Positions 6,817 to 11,642 of a DNA stretch of 11,642 nt are shown in pieces (the stretch's first letter is position 1; each line of letters starts with the position of its first letter). Origin of the DNA: Hadesarchaea archaeon (GTDB lineage: Archaea > Hadarchaeota > Hadarchaeia > Hadarchaeales > Hadarchaeaceae); NCBI GenBank assembly GCA_029880065.1, contig JAOUPD010000030.1:1-11642 (forward strand), given 5' to 3'. The notes under the pieces are model-generated. The model ran no database searches, had not been told where the DNA came from, and saw only the letters and a program-made list of their open reading frames with translations. Both the position numbers and the translations under genes were made by a program.

Positions 6817-8370
6817 CTAAATCATCCTCCTCGTGCGAAGCCATTCGAGATCGTTGTTGAAGAGGTTTCGAATATCTTCGATACCCAGCCGAATCATGGC
6901 CAGGCGCGAGAATCCAATCCCCCACGCTAGGACGGGGTGTTTGACGCCTAGCGGGCGGAGTAACTCAGGTCGGAACATCCCCGCGCCCAAAACCTCAAGC
7001 CATTCACGCTTTTCGGGGAAGTACACGTCCGCTTCTGCAGATGGCTCGGTGTAGGGGAAATATCCTGGCCTGAACCTTATTTTCGAGAACCCCAGCTTGA
7101 CCATTATTTGTTTGAGATACCCTAGCATGTCGCGCAGCGTAAGCTTGGGGTCCATCACTATCCCCTCGGCTTGGTAGAATTCGGCGAGATGTTTGTAGTC
7201 GATTTTTTCATGGCGGTAGACGCGGTCAATGCAGAACACCTTGGCTGGCGGCTCCGGATGTGAAGCCAAGTAGCGAACGGTCGCGGCGGTAGTCTGCGAG
7301 CACAGTATTGGCCTTTGACTGATGTCGACGCTGAATTTGTAACCCCAGCCTGTCGACCCTGCAACGCCGCGCTCGTGCGCCGCTGCTACCCGTTTGACCA
7401 AAGCGGGCGATGGCAGTTTAGTCCGCTCCGGCTTCGAGAGCGAGAGGCTGTCGTGGATTTCTCGAGCGGGATGATCTTGAGCTTGAAAGAGGGCATCGAA
7501 GTTCCAAAACTCCGATTCGACCATGTTACTTTTGATCTCGACGAACCCCATCTCGAGCAAGATCTCGCGGAGCTCGTCGATGACCTGTTGCTGGGGGTGA
7601 ACCTTTCCTGGATGAGCAGGGGTCACTGGGGCTACCACATCGTAGCGCCTGAACTTTATCTCTCGCCAGCGCCCGCTAGTGAGCAGCTCGTGGCTAAGCT
7701 CGCTCACCTCCTCAACAGGTTTGATGCCCAGCTTCAGAGCCTGATTTCCTAGCTCGGACAGCTCCAGCTCGCGCCATGTTTCCTCCTCGACTTTAACCAG
7801 CTTCCGCTCCACCAAAATGCGAAGCGGTTCTTTCATATCAGCAGGCAACTCGTCTACGTTGCGCGCTTGGGCTGCTAGCAAATCGAGCAGCTTTTCGTCG
7901 GCTGACTTCTGGGAGAGTGCCTCGCTGCCGCTTTCGGTCATGGCTAGCACGGTCTTTTCATCTTTCTTGGTAAATTCAGCCCAGCCCTTGCGCTTGAGCC
8001 ACACTAGAGCGATATGTTTTCGTTCTTCACTCAGGTTGGCGCGAGCAGCTACCTCGTTGACGGTTTCCGGGCCGCAGCTGGCCAAAGTCACCAGCATCTT
8101 ACGTTCGGGCAACCCATCACGCGCGTACTCTAGACCTTCCGGGAGGATTGCGGCTTTCGAAGACTTTTTCTCCCGCACACCCACCAGACCATGTTCGGAT
8201 AGGGCGAGCACAGCCCGCATTATAGTGGACTGGTCAAGGTCGGCGTGTCCAGCGAGGTCTGAGATTCCAGCCCTCCCGCCAAGCTCTTGGAGAGCGAGCA
8301 GGACTTTTTTCTCCTGGAAGCTCAGCCCGTCGATGGTCGCGTGGAGATCCAACTTCAACCCCAGAAACAC
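6817..8370 (-). CDS. pheS: Phenylalanine--tRNA ligase alpha subunit
   Basis: This is the catalytic alpha chain of phenylalanyl-tRNA synthetase, activating phenylalanine with ATP. The 517-residue length is usual for archaeal PheS. Residues 1-230 are winged-helix-like modules (LSFQEKKVLLALQELGG; ARANLSEERKHIALVWLKRKGWAEF), the archaeal/eukaryotic N-terminal region. The class II core starts near 250: HPQQQVIDELREILLEMGF (motif 1 region), FDALFQAQDHPAR (291-303), motif 2 CIDRVYRHEKID (380-391) with FYQAEG (398-403), and motif 3 GIGFSRLAMIRLG (484-496). The GTG at 8370 has no clear ribosome binding site. Two in-frame TTG codons lie at residues 5 and 7, so the start may be a few codons downstream, or the message may have a short leader. 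It is first of a two-gene operon with pheT. Confidence 0.97.
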   Translation of the reverse strand: MFLGLKLDLHATIDGLSFQEKKVLLALQELGGRAGISDLAGHADLDQSTIMRAVLALSEHGLVGVREKKSSKAAILPEGLEYARDGLPERKMLVTLASCGPETVNEVAARANLSEERKHIALVWLKRKGWAEFTKKDEKTVLAMTESGSEALSQKSADEKLLDLLAAQARNVDELPADMKEPLRILVERKLVKVEEETWRELELSELGNQALKLGIKPVEEVSELSHELLTSGRWREIKFRRYDVVAPVTPAHPGKVHPQQQVIDELREILLEMGFVEIKSNMVESEFWNFDALFQAQDHPAREIHDSLSLSKPERTKLPSPALVKRVAAAHERGVAGSTGWGYKFSVDISQRPILCSQTTAATVRYLASHPEPPAKVFCIDRVYRHEKIDYKHLAEFYQAEGIVMDPKLTLRDMLGYLKQIMVKLGFSKIRFRPGYFPYTEPSAEADVYFPEKREWLEVLGAGMFRPELLRPLGVKHPVLAWGIGFSRLAMIRLGIEDIRNLFNNDLEWLRTRRMI

Positions 8371-8435
8371 AAGGTGAGAAGGAGTTATGAGGGTTACGGG
8401 GCACGGTTTTTCCCCAAACTAGAGGTATAGAAGGG

Positions 8436-8442
8436 AAAAAAA
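8436..8442 (-). terminator. T7 tract upstream of pheS
   Basis: Seven A residues on the plus strand give T7 on the minus strand, just upstream of the probable pheS promoter. It could stop readthrough from thiL and isolate the pheST operon. There is no hairpin before it, which archaeal termination does not require. Confidence 0.35.
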
Positions 8443-8575
8443 TTGCTATCTTGATTTAGTGCTCAAAAAGGCGCGTTCATCATTTTCTCCTAATGAGTAT
8501 TTACTTCCAAACATTACATAGTGGGTAAACTTAACATATCCGCAAAATGTCATACAAAATTGTTGCCTGCGCATT

Positions 8576-8580
8576 AAAAA
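8576..8580 (-). terminator. T5 tract 26 bases after thiL stop
   Basis: The minus strand reads GAGTTTTTAATG a short distance after the thiL TGA (8607-8609). It is a plausible primary archaeal oligo-T stop for the DUF1616-pth2-thiL transcript, with the T7 at 8436-8442 as a back-up. Confidence 0.35.
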
Positions 8581-8606
8581 CTCGAAATCGTCAAGTAGAT
8601 TTTTAC

Positions 8607-9590
8607 TCATCTGAAATGCTCGTAACCGCGGTCTGGCAACGCTCGTGTCTTTCCCTTGGCTCTGATAAAAACTCCCTTGCCTCTGGCTACACATCCAATC
8701 GTGGTTGCCGTTGTGCCCATGCGCTTGAGCGTCAGCCGAACTTTTTCCCAGCCTCGCGGGCGGACCGTGAAGAGCAATTCAAAATCTTCCCCTCCGAAGA
8801 GTACGAAATCATCTAAATTGAAACCATGCTCGACCGCAAATTTTCTGACAAGCGGGTGTTCGGGTAAAATATCGCGGTCAATAACAATTTTCACCTTGCT
8901 CTCCTTCGCAAGCTGCCAGAGGTTTGCCGCTAGCCCATCCGTCACATCTATCGCCGATGTGACGAAGCCACTCCGCGCCAAAGCTCTACCTTCCCGCACG
9001 CGCGCTCTCGGTTCGAGCTGGGTTCTGACCAGCGCGCGGTAGTTCTTGACCGGAAGCCGCTTTAGCAGGAGCTTCAAACCCGCTGCGGCAGCTCCAAGTT
9101 TGCCGGTTACCGCGATGAGGTCACCAACCCTCGCTCCGGAGCGCATCAAGAGATCCCGCCTGCGAGCCACGCCGAAAGCCATCCCCGATATAATCATCTC
9201 TTCGCTCTCGTCCAAGTCTCCACCGACAACGTAAGTGCCATGTTTGCGCGCGGCCGCATCCATGCCTCGCACGAGCCGCTCGACAAATTTTACCTTAAGC
9301 CTCCTCGGCAGCCCCACCGAGAAAATCAACCCTAGCGGTTCCGCGCCCATCGCTGCTAGGTCACTCAGGTTGACCACGACTGCCTTGTGGCCCATCTGCT
9401 CGGGTGAAGTACCGGGTGGAAAATGTCTGCTTGCGACGAGCATATCAGTTGTCACGACTGCACACTTGCGACTATCCAAATCTAGCGCGGCTGCATCATC
9501 GCCTATGCCTACCCTGACGCGAGCTCCACGCTTGCAAATTTTGCGGGCAAGCTCGACAAGTGTTCTTTCGCCAACATCGCTCAGCTTCAT
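8607..9590 (-). CDS. thiL: Thiamine-monophosphate kinase
   Basis: ThiL phosphorylates thiamine monophosphate with ATP to give thiamine diphosphate, the last step of the pathway. The 327-residue length is usual. Visible family motifs in order are GIGDDAA (28-34), TTDMLVASRHF (47-57), GHKAVVVNLSDLAAMGAEP (67-85, the conserved nucleotide/Mg region), GGDLDESEEMIISGMAFG (123-140), AIDVTDGLAANL (213-224) and FGGEDFELLFT (265-275). These place it in the AIR synthase-like ATP-binding superfamily, and the set as a whole is specific to ThiL. The ATG at 9590 has GGGTGA a few bases upstream and lies nine bases after the pth2 stop, so the two genes are likely co-transcribed. No other thiamine genes or thi-box are visible, and no functional link with pth2 is implied. 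Confidence 0.96.
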   Translation of the reverse strand: MKLSDVGERTLVELARKICKRGARVRVGIGDDAAALDLDSRKCAVVTTDMLVASRHFPPGTSPEQMGHKAVVVNLSDLAAMGAEPLGLIFSVGLPRRLKVKFVERLVRGMDAAARKHGTYVVGGDLDESEEMIISGMAFGVARRRDLLMRSGARVGDLIAVTGKLGAAAAGLKLLLKRLPVKNYRALVRTQLEPRARVREGRALARSGFVTSAIDVTDGLAANLWQLAKESKVKIVIDRDILPEHPLVRKFAVEHGFNLDDFVLFGGEDFELLFTVRPRGWEKVRLTLKRMGTTATTIGCVARGKGVFIRAKGKTRALPDRGYEHFR

Positions 9591-9599
9591 CTCTTCACC

Positions 9600-9965
9600 C
9601 TAAAGGAGAGGTAGGTTGCCCGTAAGCGGGTCCACAACCTCGTTTAGCGCTGGGCCGATCGCGAGCACCGTCGTCGTACTTGGGGGCAACTCGGTCAACC
9701 CTGCATCCTGGATCAGCTCAGCGGGAATGCCAAGCTCCTCCGCGCGCTTTTGCAGCCTTCGTAACTCCTGCTCGCTCGCCACTTTAACCACAACTTTTTT
9801 CTGCCCCTCGCTCAACCAAGCTTCTGACCATTCGCGGTGCTCTTTGCGTGCTCGTTCAAAAGCAACAACCGCGCCATGTGCAACCTGCGTCGCGAGCTTT
9901 CCCGGACTCATCTCAAGGTCGGTTCGAACGACGATGACCTGCTTGTACTTAAACACTTTCACCAC
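9600..9965 (-). CDS. pth2: Peptidyl-tRNA hydrolase, PTH2 family
   Basis: This enzyme releases peptides from peptidyl-tRNA dropped by stalled ribosomes. The 121-residue protein matches the archaeal/eukaryotic PTH2 fold over its whole length. KQVIVVRTDLEMSPGKLATQ (8-27) includes the conserved first strand and the K-x-x-x-Q-x-x-H helix (Lys23, Gln27, His30). It is followed by GQKKVVVKV (54-62), a helix, and DAGLTELPPSTTTVLAIGPA (87-106), which carries the conserved Asp-Ala-Gly and Thr. The GTG at 9965 is preceded by GGAG ten bases upstream. GTG codons at residues 2 and 4 are alternative starts. The gene overlaps the end of the upstream DUF1616-like gene by 17 bases in a different frame, so translation is probably coupled. 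thiL follows nine bases later. Confidence 0.96.
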   Translation of the reverse strand: MVKVFKYKQVIVVRTDLEMSPGKLATQVAHGAVVAFERARKEHREWSEAWLSEGQKKVVVKVASEQELRRLQKRAEELGIPAELIQDAGLTELPPSTTTVLAIGPALNEVVDPLTGNLPLL

Positions 9966-10452
9966 TTTCTCGATTCTCCTCGGAGGGTTGGGGCGGTTGA
10001 GTCGGCTGCTCTTCGGGTGGAGTAGTTGGTTTCTCCTCAGGTGGAGTTGGCAGCTCTTCGGGTGGGGGTGGCAGCTTGGGCGGGATTGGTTTTTCCTCGG
10101 GTGGAACTGGCTTGGGTTTGGGCGGCCTCAGTTTACTTATCTTTCGCATTAATGCACGCTCATAAATTATTGCCACCTCAAGCCCCCCCCGCCAGTATGA
10201 TATGAGCGCGAAAAGCAGGCATACGCCAAATACGGCTAGCACGAATGGTACCAAGGTGAGCATTTTCAAACTTGGCTGTACGAGCACAAAACCGAGGTAG
10301 ATGAGCACAAGTACACCTAGGCCTAAGCTAACCCCCATGCGCTGCCAGAAATCGAGGCTCTCCTTACGTGGGTAGAGCACGAGCGTGAAGAGGAAGCCTG
10401 GTACCATCAGGAGAAACAGGCCGAAGAGCACGTACGCGAGCACATCTAGCAT
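9949..10452 (-). CDS. DUF1616-like membrane protein with proline-rich cytoplasmic or exposed tail
   Basis: The function is unknown. In 167 residues there are three hydrophobic segments (about 5-27, 41-59 and 65-86). The pattern MVPGFLFTLVLYPRKESLDFWQR (16-38) followed by a Gly/Leu-rich helix resembles the start of archaeal DUF1616 membrane proteins. Only the membrane part is similar; the usual soluble portion is missing. Instead residues 109-157 are a Pro/Glu/Lys tail with repeated PPEEKP, PPEEL and PPEEQP units, ending in a charged NRESGESV. In DNA this is a run of imperfect repeats around CTCTTCGGGTGG (plus strand, 10010-10110). Such a tail is probably extended and may span a wall or bind a partner. 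The ATG at 10452 follows a weak GAGTGA site. It is first in the cluster with pth2 and thiL and divergent from the reductase gene. Confidence 0.8.
   Translation of the reverse strand: MLDVLAYVLFGLFLLMVPGFLFTLVLYPRKESLDFWQRMGVSLGLGVLVLIYLGFVLVQPSLKMLTLVPFVLAVFGVCLLFALISYWRGGLEVAIIYERALMRKISKLRPPKPKPVPPEEKPIPPKLPPPPEELPTPPEEKPTTPPEEQPTQPPQPSEENRESGESV
10010..10125. repeat. Imperfect tandem repeats encoding the proline-rich tail
   Basis: The plus strand repeats variants of TCTTCGGGTGGAG, TCCTCAGGTGGAG, TCTTCGGGTGGGG and TCCTCGGGTGGAA at irregular spacing of about 18-50 bases, separated by CTTGGGCGGG-like units. On the minus strand these encode Pro-Pro-Glu-Glu-containing units. The pattern is that of a low-complexity tail likely to vary in length between strains. 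Confidence 0.6.
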
Positions 10453-10482
10453 CCAATCACTCGTTAGGGTTATCTACTGAGA

Positions 10483-10492
10483 CTTAAAAAAG
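10483..10492. promoter_or_regulatory. Shared AT-rich promoter element between divergent genes
   Basis: The bases CTTAAAAAAG lie in the 55-base gap between the DUF1616-like gene and the reductase gene. On the minus strand (CTTTTTTAAG) it sits about 30 bases before the ATG at 10452, suiting a very short leader. On the plus strand it is close to the TTG at 10508, so reductase transcription may start just at the ribosome binding site or use TTATCT near 10470 instead. Confidence 0.3.
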
Positions 10493-10507
10493 TTGTAAGG
10501 TGCTGGA

Positions 10508-11642
10508 TTGCGAGTAGATATCGCTGTGGTTGGCGGCGGACCTGCGGGATGTTTCGTCGGAGAGGCGCTTGCCAAGCGTGGTTTTGAAGTTGTAATTGTG
10601 GAAGAACATGGTGAAGTCGGGAATCCCGCCTGCTGCGCTGGCATAGTCGGGACAGGTGGTCTCCAGGAGTTGAAAATCAAACCTAGAAAATGGGTGCTCG
10701 GGAAGCTTCGTCGCGCCGTTTTTTATCCCCCATCTAACAAGCCCGTTGAGATAACCCGCGGCAAGGTGGAGGCATTCGTGATCGACCGTGCCGCCTTCGA
10801 CCGAGAACTAGCGAGGAAAGCCGTGAAGGCTGGGGCCACTCTGCTCCTAAGGACGAGATGCGTGGGGCTCAAACTCGGGCGCGAGCCTGTGGTAAAGCTC
10901 AAGGGCGCGCGCGAAACCGAGGTCGAGGCACGCTTGGTGGTTGGCGCGGATGGCCCAGCTTCAATCGTCGCGCGAGAGGCAGGTTTGTTGAAAACTTCAC
11001 GCTACCTCAAATGCGCTCAGCTCGAAACCTTTGCGAAAGTCCGGTCCGACGCCACCGAGCTTTACTTCGGCAGCTCGTTTGCGCCGGGCTTCTTTGCTTG
11101 GCTGACTCCGGCCGGCGATCTCTGCCGCGTGGGGCTCGGCACTTCCCAAGGTAATGCCCTCGGGAAGCTCCTCTCTTTTATAAAGACGTGTCCAACAGCA
11201 TCCACCAAGATTCAATCCAACAAAATCCTTAACCTCTACACTGGACTCATCCCCGAAGCACTGACGAGGAAGACCTATGCCGACCGCGTGATGCTGGTGG
11301 GCGATGCCGCTGGTCATGTCAAGCCTCTCACGGGCGGCGGCATTCACGTCGGGCTCTCTTGTGCCCAACTCGCGGCCGAAGTCGCAATAGATGCGCTTGG
11401 GAGTGAGCCCACCGCCAAGAAGCTTCGTGCGTATGAACAAGCTGTGATGAAGAGATTTGGTCGTGAGTTTGAGTTGGGAATTCGTGTACGCAGGATTTTT
11501 GAACGAATGACCGATGAGGATTTAAATTCGATATTCGAACTCCTGAAGAAAGAAGACATGCGAGCGTTGGTGCTCAAACACTTTGACTTCGATCGCCATG
11601 AAAAACTCTTCCGAGCCCTCCTAATCAATGCACCGCGGTTGC
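10508..11642 (+). CDS. Geranylgeranyl reductase family FAD-dependent oxidoreductase (3' end outside window)
   Basis: A flavoprotein of the digeranylgeranylglycerophospholipid/geranylgeranyl reductase family, expected to saturate isoprenoid chains of archaeal membrane lipids. The 378 residues seen are nearly complete; by family length about 10-30 residues are missing. The N-terminal Rossmann motif is VVGGGPAGCFVGEALAKRG (7-25), with Glu32-Glu33 ending the second strand. NPACCAG (39-45) matches the conserved Pro-x-x-Cys-Ala-Gly region. FVIDRAAFDRELA follows at 90-102, then GADGPAS (146-152), the FFAWLTPAGD loop (195-204) and the second FAD motif VMLVGDAAGHVKPLTGGGIHVG (261-282). The start is a TTG at 10508 with AAGGTG five bases upstream; no ATG or GTG fits before the flavin motif. 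The exact substrate (lipid, menaquinone side chain or chlorophyll-like isoprenoid) is not shown by sequence; the lipid role is inferred from the host being archaeal. Confidence 0.93.
   Translation, partial: MRVDIAVVGGGPAGCFVGEALAKRGFEVVIVEEHGEVGNPACCAGIVGTGGLQELKIKPRKWVLGKLRRAVFYPPSNKPVEITRGKVEAFVIDRAAFDRELARKAVKAGATLLLRTRCVGLKLGREPVVKLKGARETEVEARLVVGADGPASIVAREAGLLKTSRYLKCAQLETFAKVRSDATELYFGSSFAPGFFAWLTPAGDLCRVGLGTSQGNALGKLLSFIKTCPTASTKIQSNKILNLYTGLIPEALTRKTYADRVMLVGDAAGHVKPLTGGGIHVGLSCAQLAAEVAIDALGSEPTAKKLRAYEQAVMKRFGREFELGIRVRRIFERMTDEDLNSIFELLKKEDMRALVLKHFDFDRHEKLFRALLINAPRL

Larger units (their letters stand above)
8371..8606. other. Intergenic region between thiL and pheS
   Basis: These 236 bases separate two minus-strand genes. 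They hold oligo-T tracts that could end thiL transcription and a weak TATA-like CTATACC (complement of 8424-8430) that could start pheS transcription near 8400. I see no RNA gene and no small protein with a credible start and composition. Confidence 0.5.

Noticed and set aside
7315..8377. Long plus-strand open frames opposite pheS (145 and 186 codons)
   Set aside because: They are antisense to a fully conserved gene, and their length follows from its codon composition.
8446..8694. 82-codon minus-strand frame at the 3' end of thiL
   Set aside because: Most of its start lies inside thiL in another frame; no ribosome binding site and no protein-like features beyond an open frame.
9616..10152. 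178-codon plus-strand open frame across pth2 and the DUF1616-like gene
   Set aside because: Antisense to two real genes; its Trp/Leu/Gly-rich end is the reverse complement of the proline-rich tail.
10997..11440. 147-codon minus-strand frame opposite the reductase
   Set aside because: Antisense to the FAD-binding and C-terminal parts of a clearly conserved protein.

Overview
The window is archaeal. It carries a prepilin with a class III signal peptide, a PilB/TadA-type ATPase with two GspF/TadC-type membrane proteins, archaeal-type PheS and PheT, a PTH2-family peptidyl-tRNA hydrolase in place of bacterial Pth, ThiL, a DUF1616-like membrane protein and a geranylgeranyl reductase of archaeal lipid synthesis. 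TATA-like boxes and oligo-T tracts fit archaeal transcription. The gene set points to Euryarchaeota in the broad sense; nothing seen here fixes a finer lineage.

Positions 1-4618 hold a type IV filament (pilus) locus. Reading leftward on the minus strand, the assembly ATPase (4618-2921), a long GspF/TadC-like protein (2913-1807) and a second GspF/TadC-like protein (1810-869) form a tight operon. A small prepilin (189 to beyond the left edge) follows on the same strand. A plus-strand gene (237-872) sits between engine and pilin. It overlaps the stop codon of the second membrane protein and diverges from the pilin start. Its protein has two copies of a helix-strand-strand unit followed by a C-terminal helix-turn-helix. 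It is the least explained gene here and a candidate local regulator.

Positions 4619-5175 are a 557-base gap with no convincing protein gene. It has AT-rich flanks, several palindromes, and a GC-rich middle with several possible hairpins that could encode a structured RNA of about 300 nt.

Positions 5176-8370 are pheS-pheT on the minus strand, with the two genes directly abutting. Positions 8607-10452 are a second minus-strand cluster: a DUF1616-like protein with a proline-rich tail, pth2, then thiL. From 10508 to the right edge a geranylgeranyl reductase family gene runs on the plus strand, divergent from the DUF1616-like gene, and lacks only its last residues.

Functionally the window combines surface filament assembly with housekeeping genes for phenylalanine tRNA charging, peptidyl-tRNA recycling, thiamine diphosphate synthesis and isoprenoid lipid saturation. 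The parts that known families do not explain are the repeat-plus-HTH protein, the 557-base gap and the proline-rich tail.
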